Assembly: GCF_016862275.1 (NCBI RefSeq)
Contig: NZ_BOMQ01000043.1
Coordinates: 62,001 to 126,000, forward strand
DNA length: 64,000 bases
Direction: 5' to 3'
DNA from: Actinoplanes nipponensis
GTDB taxonomy: Bacteria > Actinomycetota > Actinomycetes > Mycobacteriales > Micromonosporaceae
Shown here one piece after another: positions 54,016 through 62,155 of the stretch (the first letter of the stretch is position 1; the number at the start of each line of letters is the position of its first letter). A program made the position numbers and the translations under genes. Under the pieces are notes generated by a model that was not told the origin of the DNA, searched no databases, and was given only the letters and a program-made list of their open reading frames with translations.

Positions 54016-56715
54016 ATGCGGAAACTTCTCGTATCGGCGGCGCTGGCCGCGGCTCTACTCGTGACGGGGGCGGGACAGGCGTGGGCCGCGCCGCCCGATC
54101 CGGTGCCCGGCGACGGCTGGTCCGTCGCGGACGGCCACCTGACCTGGCGGTCCGACCGGCGCATCCCGATAGGTGATGCCGCGGTCGAGTTCTACGCCGG
54201 CGACCGCCGGCTCGGCCGGCCGCAGGCGGCGCCGGACGACCGGACGTTCCGGCTCCCGCTGGAGCACGCCGACGGCCTGCGGGACCTCCAGGTCCGTGCG
54301 GGCGGGCGGCGCCTGGACGCCACACCCCCGCCGTCGGCTCGCCGGCGGGCGGCTACGGCACCGGCGCCGCAGCCCCAGCCGCTTCCGCCGAACAAAGTGG
54401 ACCCCGGCGTCAAGGGGCCGTACCGCACGGTCAGCGGCGAGTACGCGCTGGCCGGGGTGAAGCTGCCCGACTTCCCCCAACCCGTCGAGATGCGAGGGGT
54501 CGTGGTCGCCCCCCGGGGCGCGCCCGGCAAGCGCCCGATCGCCCTGTTCCTGCACGGGCGGCACTACACCTGCTTCAACGGCGCCGACGAGGACGCGGTC
54601 ACCGGTGACTGGCCGTGCCGGAAGGGCACCGTGCCGGTACCCAGCCACCGCGGCTACCTGCAGGCCCAGCAGCTGCTGGCCTCGCAGGGCTACATCACCG
54701 TCTCGATCTCGGCCAACGGCGTGAACGGACAGGACCGCAACGCCGACGACGGCGGCGCCCAGGCCCGCTCCTCCCTGGTCCGGCTGCACCTCGCGCGCTG
54801 GGCCGACTGGGCCGGAGCGGGACGTGCGGGCGCCCCGGCCATCGTCCGGTCCGCGCCCCGCGCCGACCTGTCCCGGGTGCTCCTCATGGGACACTCCCGC
54901 GGCGGCGAGGGCGTCAGCCGCGCCGCCATGGACAGCCTCACCCCGCCGCCCGCCGCCCAGGACGGCTACCACGGCAAGGTGCGCTGGACCATCCGCGGCC
55001 TGCTGCTGATCGGGCCGACCATCTTCGGCCAGAACCCCGTGCCGGACGTCCCGTCGGCGACGATCCTGCCCGGCTGCGACGGCGACGTCGCCGACCTGCA
55101 GGGCCAGATCTTCGTGGACGGCACCCGCGGGGTCAGCCGGGGCCGGGCGCTGCACAGCGCGCTGTACGTCATCGGCGCGAACCACAACTTCTTCAACACC
55201 GAGTGGACGCCGGGCCAGTCGGCCGCGCCGTCCTTCGACGACTTCTCCAGCGAACAGGCCGACCCGGTGTGCTCGCCGGGCACGGCGACCCGGCTCACGG
55301 CCCGCCAGGAGCAGGCGGTGGGTGCGACGTACATCGCGGCGGCCGCGCGGCTCTTCGCCGGCGGCGACGACCGGGTCCGGCCGCTGCTCGACGGCACCGG
55401 CGTACGGGCCCGGTCCGCCGACCCGGTCCGGGTGCTCAGCCACGCCATCGGCGCCGGGCGGACCCCGGCCGTGCTGCCCGACCGGTCCGTCAAGGTCACC
55501 GGCGGGCGCCTGTGCGAGCAGGTCACCGACGATGCGGCCCGGGCGTGCCTGACCTCCGACAGCTGGTTCAGCCCGTCGCCGCACTTCGTGCCGTTCGGCT
55601 TCCCGCGCGAGCCCGGCCGCTACGCCGTCGACATGGTCTGGTCCGGCCCCGGCAAGCCGGTCACCCTGCGCCCGGGGCGGCCCGTCAGCCTCGCCGGCGC
55701 CCGGGAGCTGGCCCTGCGGCTGGTGGTGCCGCCCAACACGACCGGCAACCGGTTCGGCGTCGCCGTCACCGACCCGGCCGGCCACCGTACCGAGCTGGGT
55801 GAGGTCAGCCTGAACGGCCTGCCCGGCACGGCGAACACCACGGCGCACTGGGGCCAGGAGGTCCGGGTGCCGCTCAAGCGGCTCCGCGGCCCGGTGGCGA
55901 CGCTGCAGTTGACGCCGCGCAGCGCCGGCGGCGAGGCCTGGCTGATCGACGCGTGGGGGTGGCGGCCGGGCTCCCCGGCGGTGCGGCCCGTCTCGCTGCC
56001 CCGGGTCGACATCGGCGAGCTGAAGGTCGTCGAGGGTGACTCGGGCAGCCGCACGTACCAGGTGCCGGTCAAGGTGACCGGGCGGGGCGCGGGGCAGGTC
56101 CGCCTGTTCCTCACCGGCGAGGACTCCGTCGAGACCCGGTCCTGGCTGGCCACGATCCGCCCGGGCGCCCGGACCATCCGGGTGCCGGTCGAGGTGACCG
56201 GAGACAAGCTCTACGGCGCCGGCGAGCAGACCGTGCTCGCCGCGAAGTCCGTCCGCGGCACGGTGATCGGCGACTACCAGGGCGGGGTGCTGGTGACCGA
56301 CGACGATCCGGCGCCGACGATCACGGTCGAGCCGGTCCGGGACCGCGTGGCCGAGGGCGGCACGCTGTCCTGGCGGATCCGGCTGTCCGCGCCCGCGGAG
56401 ACCTGGATCTGGGTGGAGGGCGGCGTACGGCCGCCGGCCGGCGGGGCCGAGCTGTCCAGCACGGACGTCGACCCGGTCTGGTTCACCGAGCAGACCGGCG
56501 AGGAGCCGCTGCCGTCGCGGCCGCTGTCGGAGACCGCCCTGGCGCCCTGGACCGGGGTGCAGCCCGGGGACGTGACCGGGGAGCTGACCATCCCGACGGT
56601 GGTGGACTCGGTGGACGAGCCGGACGAACTGGTGCGCCTCGAGCTGGCGGTGGCCGGCTGGGGCGACGAGGACCCGCCCGAGCTGGGCCCGGTGACCGGA
56701 ACCGTCACCGACTGA
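54016..56715 (+). CDS. Large secreted alpha/beta hydrolase with Calx-beta-like C-terminus
   Basis: 899 aa. A Sec signal peptide (MRKLLVSAALAAALLVTGAGQAWA) is followed by a short beta domain and an alpha/beta hydrolase at ~135-490. The hydrolase has FLHGRHYTCF as oxyanion strand, GHSRGGEG as nucleophile elbow, LPGCDGDV as a likely acid and IGANHNFFNTEW as the catalytic His. The remaining ~400 residues are beta-sandwich modules, including Calx-beta-like repeats (IGELKVVEGDSGSRTYQVPVKV; TITVEPVRDRVAEGGTLSWRIRL). The substrate is unknown (esterase or lipase inferred). ATG 54016 was chosen because the signal peptide starts there. Confidence 0.85.
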   Translation: MRKLLVSAALAAALLVTGAGQAWAAPPDPVPGDGWSVADGHLTWRSDRRIPIGDAAVEFYAGDRRLGRPQAAPDDRTFRLPLEHADGLRDLQVRAGGRRLDATPPPSARRRAATAPAPQPQPLPPNKVDPGVKGPYRTVSGEYALAGVKLPDFPQPVEMRGVVVAPRGAPGKRPIALFLHGRHYTCFNGADEDAVTGDWPCRKGTVPVPSHRGYLQAQQLLASQGYITVSISANGVNGQDRNADDGGAQARSSLVRLHLARWADWAGAGRAGAPAIVRSAPRADLSRVLLMGHSRGGEGVSRAAMDSLTPPPAAQDGYHGKVRWTIRGLLLIGPTIFGQNPVPDVPSATILPGCDGDVADLQGQIFVDGTRGVSRGRALHSALYVIGANHNFFNTEWTPGQSAAPSFDDFSSEQADPVCSPGTATRLTARQEQAVGATYIAAAARLFAGGDDRVRPLLDGTGVRARSADPVRVLSHAIGAGRTPAVLPDRSVKVTGGRLCEQVTDDAARACLTSDSWFSPSPHFVPFGFPREPGRYAVDMVWSGPGKPVTLRPGRPVSLAGARELALRLVVPPNTTGNRFGVAVTDPAGHRTELGEVSLNGLPGTANTTAHWGQEVRVPLKRLRGPVATLQLTPRSAGGEAWLIDAWGWRPGSPAVRPVSLPRVDIGELKVVEGDSGSRTYQVPVKVTGRGAGQVRLFLTGEDSVETRSWLATIRPGARTIRVPVEVTGDKLYGAGEQTVLAAKSVRGTVIGDYQGGVLVTDDDPAPTITVEPVRDRVAEGGTLSWRIRLSAPAETWIWVEGGVRPPAGGAELSSTDVDPVWFTEQTGEEPLPSRPLSETALAPWTGVQPGDVTGELTIPTVVDSVDEPDELVRLELAVAGWGDEDPPELGPVTGTVTD

Positions 56716-56782
56716 CCGGGACGGACGCCTTCCGCCGCCTCCCGGTGACCCGGGGGTGGCGGAAGGCGCCGCCGGCACTCCG

Positions 56783-57304
56783 TCAGCTCGTCCAGAGGGC
56801 GGCTCGCACCTCGTCGCCGAGGGCACGGATGTCGACCGTGCGGCTGGTGTCGACCCGGATCACCGGGCCGAGCGCGAGCGGTTCGGCGGCGTCGGCCCAG
56901 CTGCCCCACTGCGCGGCCAGCTTCTCGGCGTCGGCGTGCACCGAGTGCCGCTTGCGTGCGAGGTAGCGGCTCCGGGCCAGTTCCGCGGGCACGTCGCACC
57001 AGACCTCGGCCGTCGCGCCGGCCCCGGACCGGGCCACGCCGGCGCGGGCCGCCTCCAGGTCGCGGGGCCGGAACCACCACGCGTCCACCACCACCATGCC
57101 GCTCACCTCGGCGGCCAGGGCCCACATGGTCTCCCTCGCCACCGCGCCGAGCCGCGGCACCTCGGTCACCACGGCGTCGGCCAGCGCCTCCCTGATCCGG
57201 TCCGGGCCGAGGCAGGCCGCGCCGAGCGCGGCGGCGAGCCGGGGCGCCAGGCTGCTCTTGCCCGATCCCGGCAGACCGTTCACCATCACCACGTCACGCG
57301 CCAT
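56783..57304 (-). CDS. P-loop small-molecule kinase-like protein
   Basis: 173 aa. Walker A GLPGSGKSS (residues 10-18) in a short AAA_33/shikimate-kinase-like fold, with a WCDVP strand and an RYLARKRH lid-like helix. It probably phosphorylates a small molecule; the target is not evident. Convergent with the secreted hydrolase and divergent from the MerR-clamp gene. Confidence 0.8.
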   Translation of the reverse strand: MARDVVMVNGLPGSGKSSLAPRLAAALGAACLGPDRIREALADAVVTEVPRLGAVARETMWALAAEVSGMVVVDAWWFRPRDLEAARAGVARSGAGATAEVWCDVPAELARSRYLARKRHSVHADAEKLAAQWGSWADAAEPLALGPVIRVDTSRTVDIRALGDEVRAALWTS

Positions 57305-57379
57305 GCCAGCACGATCGCACAGGCGCTTGACCCTCGAGCAGGTCGAGGCGGCAGGGTTCCGGAGGTGGAGAGCGACGAC

Positions 57380-58438
57380 ATGGCCGGCCCGGGACGGCAC
57401 AGCATCGGGGAGATCGCCCGGGCCAGCGGCCTGAGCGTCAGCGCGCTGCGGTTCTACGACGGGGCCGGCGTGCTGGTCCCGGCCGAGGTCGACGCCGCGA
57501 CCGGCTACCGCCGCTACAGCGACGACCAGCTCCGGGCGGCCCGCCTGGTCGCGGGCCTGCGCCGGGTCGGCATGCCGGTCGCCGGGATCACCCGGGCGGT
57601 CGCCGAGCTGGCCGACCCCCCGGCGGTACGCCGGCTGCTCGACGAGCACCTCCGCCGGCTGGAGGACGGGCTGGCCGACGCCCGTCGTGAGCTCTCCCGC
57701 GTCCACGCCCTGCTCGACCTGGAGGAGACCGTCATGACCAGTGTCACCCTGTCCGCCGCCGCCCTGGCCGCCGCGCTCGCCGCGGTCCGCTTCGCCGCCT
57801 GCGCCGACCCGGAGTTGCCGATGCTCGGTGGCGTCCTGTTCGAGACCGAGGCGGCCGGGCTGACCGTGGTGGCGACGGACCGCTACCGGCTGGCCGTCGC
57901 CGAGGCCGCCGCCGCCGTCTCCGGACCGCCGGCCCGGCTCGTCGTTCCGCTGCCCTTCGTCGACGAGCTGCGCACGCTGCTCGACGGGGACGGCCCGGCG
58001 GTGCTCACCCTGGCCCCCGGGACGCTGGCCGCCGAGGCCGGCGGCCGGCGCATCGAGGCCGCGCCGCTCCCGGTCGACTTCCCTGACCACCGCCGGCTGA
58101 TCGACCTGGGCGCGACCGGCTCCCGCCGGGTGACGGTCGACGTGGCGGCGCTGCGGTCGGCGGTCGACGCGGCGCCCGCCGTCTCCCGCGAGCACAACGG
58201 GCGGCCCTTCGACCTGACGCTGCTGGCGCTGGACCGGGCCGGCGCGCTGCGGGTGGCCGCCGAGGCCGACTGGGCGGCCGACGAGCAGGCGCACGTCGCG
58301 GTCAACCGCGAGTTCCTGCTCGAGGCGCTGGACGCGGGCGGCGCGGGCCAGCTCGTGCTCGAGCTGGACGGCCCGATCAAACCCCTGGCGGTCCACGGCG
58401 CCGGCTCCTACTCCGTCCTCATGCCGGTACGCCGCTGA
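57380..58438 (+). CDS. MerR regulator fused to a DNA sliding-clamp (DnaN-like) region
   Basis: 352 aa. Residues 1-~115 are MerR: a winged HTH (SIGEIARASGLSVSALRFYDGAGVLVP, GYRRYSDDQLRAARLV) and a dimerisation coiled coil (LLDEHLRRLEDGLADARRELSRVHALLDLEE). From ~120 the sequence follows the DNA polymerase III beta subunit: LPMLGGVLFETEAAGLTVVATDRYRLAV, then PVDFPDHRRLID, then VAVNREFLLEALDA and SYSVLMPVRR at the very C-terminus. Only about two clamp domains' worth is present, against three in DnaN. GGAGAG lies 7 nt before the ATG. Possibly the clamp part binds ligand or clamp partners. Confidence 0.88.
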   Translation: MAGPGRHSIGEIARASGLSVSALRFYDGAGVLVPAEVDAATGYRRYSDDQLRAARLVAGLRRVGMPVAGITRAVAELADPPAVRRLLDEHLRRLEDGLADARRELSRVHALLDLEETVMTSVTLSAAALAAALAAVRFAACADPELPMLGGVLFETEAAGLTVVATDRYRLAVAEAAAAVSGPPARLVVPLPFVDELRTLLDGDGPAVLTLAPGTLAAEAGGRRIEAAPLPVDFPDHRRLIDLGATGSRRVTVDVAALRSAVDAAPAVSREHNGRPFDLTLLALDRAGALRVAAEADWAADEQAHVAVNREFLLEALDAGGAGQLVLELDGPIKPLAVHGAGSYSVLMPVRR

Positions 58439-58478
58439 CCGCCTGACGCCGCGGGCGGGAACACGACACACTGACGCG

Positions 58479-59543
58479 GTGGATGACGACATCAGCGCCC
58501 GGCGGGCCGCGTGCACCGACTCCCTGCTCGGCAACGGCCTGGTCCGGCCGGCGGAGCTGCTCGCCTCGATCGATCCCGACGTGCTCCCCGACCTGTACGG
58601 CGAGGGCGGCGTGGTCGCGGAGCTGGAGGAGCACGTCGCCGCCCTCCTCGGCAAGCCGGCCGCCGTGTTCCTGCCCAGCGGCACGATGGCGCAGGCCGCG
58701 ACGCTGCGCGTGCACGCCGATCAGCGCACCGGCCGCACGATCGTGTGGCACCCGTACTCGCACCTCGACCGGCACGAGGGGCAGGGCTACGCCCGGCTGC
58801 ACCAGCTCGTCGGGCGCCCGGTCGGCGAGCTGGAACGGCTGCTCGGCCTCGACGACCTGGCCGGAGTGGCCGAGCCGGTGGCGGCGCTGCTGCTGGAGCT
58901 GCCGCAGCGCGACCTCGGCGGGGCGCTGCCGCCGTGGGACGACCTGGTCGCGCAGACCGGGTGGGCCCGGGACCGCGGCGCGGCCGTGCACCTCGACGGG
59001 GCCCGGCTGTGGGAGGCCGCCGCCGGTTACGAGCGGTCCCCCGCCGAGGTCGCCGCGCTCTTCGACACCGTGTACGTCTCCTTCTACAAGGGCGTCGGGG
59101 CGCTGCCGGGGTGCTGCGTGGCCGGGCCGGCCGCGGAGGTCGCCCAGCTCCGCGAGTGGCGGGGGCGGCTGGGCGGGACGTTGTTCGCGCTGTGGCCGGG
59201 CGCGGCGTCCGCGCTGGCGCTGCTCGGCCCTGCGCTGGCCGAGATGCCGGCCCGGCTGGCGCACGCCCGGGCGATCGCCGCGGCGCTGGCCGGGGTGCCG
59301 GAGGTACGGGTGGTGCCCGATCCGCCGCAGACGCCGATGATGCATCTGCTGTTCGCCACGACGGCGGAGCGCTTCCGGGCCAACGCGAAGCGGATCTCCG
59401 AGGAGACCGGGCTGTGGGTATGGCCGTACGCCTTCGCCACCGGGGACCCGGAGGTGGTGCGGTGCGAGCTGTCGGTCGGCCGGGCGACCCTGCGGCAGGC
59501 GCCGGAGACGGTCCGGGAGATCCTGGCCGGCCTCTGCGCCTGA
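58479..59543 (+). CDS. Threonine-aldolase-family PLP enzyme
   Basis: 354 aa. Fold-type I PLP lyase: VFLPSGTMAQAATLRVHAD, HPYSHLD, VHLDGARLWEAA (PLP-binding Asp) and VSFYKGVGALPGC with the Schiff-base Lys. This is the low-specificity threonine aldolase/beta-eliminating lyase group, cleaving beta-hydroxy amino acids to glycine and an aldehyde. The family's substrate range is broad. The GTG start lies 40 bp after the MerR-clamp gene. Confidence 0.88.
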   Translation: MDDDISARRAACTDSLLGNGLVRPAELLASIDPDVLPDLYGEGGVVAELEEHVAALLGKPAAVFLPSGTMAQAATLRVHADQRTGRTIVWHPYSHLDRHEGQGYARLHQLVGRPVGELERLLGLDDLAGVAEPVAALLLELPQRDLGGALPPWDDLVAQTGWARDRGAAVHLDGARLWEAAAGYERSPAEVAALFDTVYVSFYKGVGALPGCCVAGPAAEVAQLREWRGRLGGTLFALWPGAASALALLGPALAEMPARLAHARAIAAALAGVPEVRVVPDPPQTPMMHLLFATTAERFRANAKRISEETGLWVWPYAFATGDPEVVRCELSVGRATLRQAPETVREILAGLCA

Positions 59544-59594
59544 GCGGGCCGGCCGGGCATTTCGGCGTCCCCTGGCGGAACCGGGTGGAAATCG

Positions 59595-59600
59595 TAGAGT
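59595..59600 (+). promoter_or_regulatory. -10 element of the aldo/keto reductase gene
   Basis: TAGAGT, 7 nt before GTG 59608; decides against the in-frame GTG at 59599. Confidence 0.55.
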
Positions 59601-59607
59601 GAGGGTC

Positions 59608-60462
59608 GTGACTGATGACACCTTTCCGCTCGGTGACCGTTCGGTGCGACGGATCGGCTTCGGCGCCATGCAGCTCGCCGGGCCCGGCGCCTTCGGGCCG
59701 CCGCGCGACCGCGACGCCGCCGCCGACGTCCTGCGCAAGGCGGTCGAGCTGGGCGTCAACCACATCGACACCGCCCAGTACTACGGGCCGGACGTGGTCA
59801 ACGAGCTGATCCGGGCGGCGCTGGCGCCGTACCCGGAGGATCTCGTCCTGGTCAGCAAGGTCGGTGCGGCCCGGGACGGCACCGGGCGCTGGCTGCCCGC
59901 GCTGGAGCCCGAGCAGTTGCGCGCCGGCGTGCAGGCCAACCTGCGTTCGCTCGGGGTGGACCGGCTCGACGCGGTCAACCTGCGGCTGATGGACGGTGGC
60001 CAGGCCTTCGACGAGCAGCTCGACGCGATGATCGCCCTGCGCGACGAGGGCCTGATCGCCGGCATCGGGCTCAGCAACGTCTCGCGCGAGCAGCTCGTGC
60101 ACGCGGTGCAGCGCACCGAGATCGTGTGCGTGCAGAACGCGCTGAACCTGCTGGCCCGCGAGTCGCTGCCGCTGCTGCGGGAGTGCCAGGAGCTGGGCAT
60201 CGCCTTCGTCCCGTTCTTCCCGCTGGGCTCGGCCTTCGGCGGGGTCAACCGGCTGCTCACCCACCCCGACCTGATCGCCGTCGCGGAGCGGCTGGAGGCC
60301 CAGCCGTCCCAGGTGGCGCTCGCCTGGCTGCTCGAGCTGGGCCCGCACGTGCTGCTCATCCCGGGCACGTCGTCGCTGGGCCACCTGATCGACAACGTGA
60401 CGACGCGCCGGGTCCGCCTGGACGACGACGCCCGCAAGATCCTCGACTCGATCGGCGAGTGA
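59608..60462 (+). CDS. Aldo/keto reductase
   Basis: 284 aa, (beta/alpha)8 barrel. The catalytic tetrad is visible in order: Asp and Tyr in NHIDTAQYYGPD, Lys in VLVSKVG, and an Asn in VNLRLMD where many family members have His. The C-terminal LIPGTSSLGHLIDNV binds NADPH. Some AKRs of this group are annotated as oxidoreductases of unknown substrate. It may be regulated independently, since it has its own promoter. Confidence 0.9.
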   Translation: MTDDTFPLGDRSVRRIGFGAMQLAGPGAFGPPRDRDAAADVLRKAVELGVNHIDTAQYYGPDVVNELIRAALAPYPEDLVLVSKVGAARDGTGRWLPALEPEQLRAGVQANLRSLGVDRLDAVNLRLMDGGQAFDEQLDAMIALRDEGLIAGIGLSNVSREQLVHAVQRTEIVCVQNALNLLARESLPLLRECQELGIAFVPFFPLGSAFGGVNRLLTHPDLIAVAERLEAQPSQVALAWLLELGPHVLLIPGTSSLGHLIDNVTTRRVRLDDDARKILDSIGE

Positions 60463-60475
60463 CCGGCCGCAACCT

Positions 60476-60509
60476 GTCGGAGATTGTTGACATGTCGGGG
60501 ATCTCCGAC
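60476..60509 (+). promoter_or_regulatory. Palindromic operator over the ArsR-SRPBCC promoter
   Basis: GTCGGAGAT (60476-60484) and ATCTCCGAC (60501-60509) are perfect 9-bp arms enclosing the -35 TTGACA (60487-60492); CATTAT at 60511-60516 is the -10, 18 bp on. A typical ArsR autoregulatory site. Confidence 0.6.
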
Positions 60510-60522
60510 GCATTATGGCGGC

Positions 60523-60840
60523 ATGCCCGACGGTGACGTCTTCGCGGCGCTGGCCAACCCGGTCCGGCGCGGACTGCTGGTTGCCCTGCGCGACGGCCCC
60601 CGGGCCGCCGGCGAGCTCGCCGGGCACTTCGCGCTCAGCCGGCCCGCCGTTTCCGAACATCTGGCCGTCCTGCGCCACGCCGGGCTGGTCCGCGAGGAGC
60701 CGCGCGGCCGGCACCGCTACTACCACCTGGCCGCCGAGCCGCTGGCCGGCGTGCAGGAATGGCTGCACCCGTTCGAGCGCTACTGGCGGGACCGCCTGGC
60801 CGCGCTGCGGGACCTTGTCGAGGAGGAAGACGACCGATGA
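60523..60840 (+). CDS. ArsR-family transcriptional regulator
   Basis: 105 aa. Winged HTH: ALANPVRRGLLVALRDGPRAAGELAGHFALSRPAVSEHLAVLRHAGLVREEPRGRHRYY. The metal-binding ELCVC motif is missing, and the partner is an SRPBCC gene, as in the widespread ArsR-AHSA1 pairs that answer to organic ligands. The ATG at 60523 lies 6 nt after the -10, so the transcript is probably leaderless. Confidence 0.92.
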   Translation: MPDGDVFAALANPVRRGLLVALRDGPRAAGELAGHFALSRPAVSEHLAVLRHAGLVREEPRGRHRYYHLAAEPLAGVQEWLHPFERYWRDRLAALRDLVEEEDDR

Positions 60841-61226
60841 GCGACACCAAGGACATCGAGCTGGAGCAGTTCATCGCCCGGGCGCCCGCCGCCGTCTGGC
60901 GCGCCCTGACCGAGCCGGAGCTGCTCGCCCGCTGGTGGGCCGCGGGCGACATCAAGCCGATCGTGGGCCACCGCTTCACCCTCGACATGGGCAGCTGGGG
61001 GCGGCAGCCGTGCGAGGTGCTCGAGGTCGACCCCGGGCGCCTGCTGAGCTACACGTTCGCCGAGGGTTCCCTCGACACCACCATCACCTGGCGGCTCGAG
61101 CCGGAGGGCGCGGGGACCCGATTGTTCCTCCGGCACGCCGGCTTCGCGCCGGACAGCCCCGCCCTGAAGGGCATGGGGGGCGGCTGGCCGAGCCTGCTGG
61201 GCCGGATCGAAGCCGTCGCGGCCTGA
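60837..61226 (+). CDS. SRPBCC (AHSA1-type) domain protein
   Basis: 129 aa. A helix-grip fold with the typical start IELEQFIARAPAAVWRALTEPELLARWW, a long hydrophobic cavity strand set (SYTFAEGSLDTTITWRLEP) and the C-terminal helix GGGWPSLLGRIEAV. It may bind a hydrophobic ligand; the paired ArsR suggests it works with the regulator's signal. It overlaps the ArsR gene by 4 bp (ATGA). Confidence 0.9.
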   Translation: MSDTKDIELEQFIARAPAAVWRALTEPELLARWWAAGDIKPIVGHRFTLDMGSWGRQPCEVLEVDPGRLLSYTFAEGSLDTTITWRLEPEGAGTRLFLRHAGFAPDSPALKGMGGGWPSLLGRIEAVAA

Positions 61227-61353
61227 GGGCCGTCCGGCGGTGGGGCCGGCGCGGAGCAGGCCGCGCGAGCCGAGCCAGTCCGGCATCATGTCCGGATCGT
61301 AGGCCGGGAGGAACCCGCTCGCGCCGGGCGGAGCCGCCCGGTTACCGTCGGGC

Positions 61354-62094
61354 ATGCGCTCTGCACCGGAGTACGACCAGCTCGTCGGCGAGGCCTCGGG
61401 CGTGCCGATCACCGGGTGGGAGTTCGCCTGGCTCGACGGCCGCGCGGTCGGCTCGGACCCGTCCTGGTCGTACCCGGCGCTGGCCCGGCCGCTGCTGCGG
61501 GCCGCGGAGAGCCTGCTCGATCTCGACACCGGCGGCGGTGAGCTGCTCGTGGAGCTGGCGCCACTGCCCGCGCACACCGTGGCGGTGGAGGGCTGGGCGC
61601 CGAACGTGCCGGTCGCGCGGGACCGGCTGACGCCGTTCGGGGTGTCGGTGGTCACCGAGCTGCCGGGCGGGGAGAACGAGTTCGACGTGGTGCTGAGCCG
61701 GCACGGCCGGTTGCCCGCCGCGGACATCGCGCGCCTGCTCAAGCCGGGCGGCACCCTGCTGAGCCAGCAGGTCGGCAGCGACGACCTCCGGGACCTCAAC
61801 GCCGAGCTGGGCGCGCCGCCGCCGTACGCGGCGAACTGGACGGCGACCGAGGCGGTGGCCGCGCTGGAGGCCGCGGGGCTGACCGTGACCGACGTGCGGG
61901 AGGAGCGGCCGCCGCTGACCTTCCACGACATCGGGGCACTGGTCTACCAGCTGCGCGCGGTGCCCTGGCAGATCCGGGACTTCACCCCGCAGCGGTACGA
62001 GCGGGCGCTGCGCCGGATCGACGCGATGATCCGCACCCACGGCCAGTACACGGCCACCGCCCACCGGTTCCTCGTGCGGGCCTCCCGGCCATAG
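61354..62094 (+). CDS. SAM-dependent methyltransferase
   Basis: 246 aa, class I Rossmann fold. SAM motif I is LLDLDTGGGELLVELA (about residues 54-69); FDVVLSRHGRL serves as motif II and LKPGGTLLSQQVG as motif III. The C-terminal half (FHDIGALVYQLRAVPWQI) resembles small-molecule or lipid methyltransferases. TACCGT lies 5 nt before the ATG. Substrate unknown; the genes around it give no clear hint. Confidence 0.9.
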   Translation: MRSAPEYDQLVGEASGVPITGWEFAWLDGRAVGSDPSWSYPALARPLLRAAESLLDLDTGGGELLVELAPLPAHTVAVEGWAPNVPVARDRLTPFGVSVVTELPGGENEFDVVLSRHGRLPAADIARLLKPGGTLLSQQVGSDDLRDLNAELGAPPPYAANWTATEAVAALEAAGLTVTDVREERPPLTFHDIGALVYQLRAVPWQIRDFTPQRYERALRRIDAMIRTHGQYTATAHRFLVRASRP

Positions 62095-62155
62095 ATGGCG
62101 GAGACGGTTCTTTGTCGGTAAGGTCCGACGCGGACTGACTACTCGGGGGAGGGGC

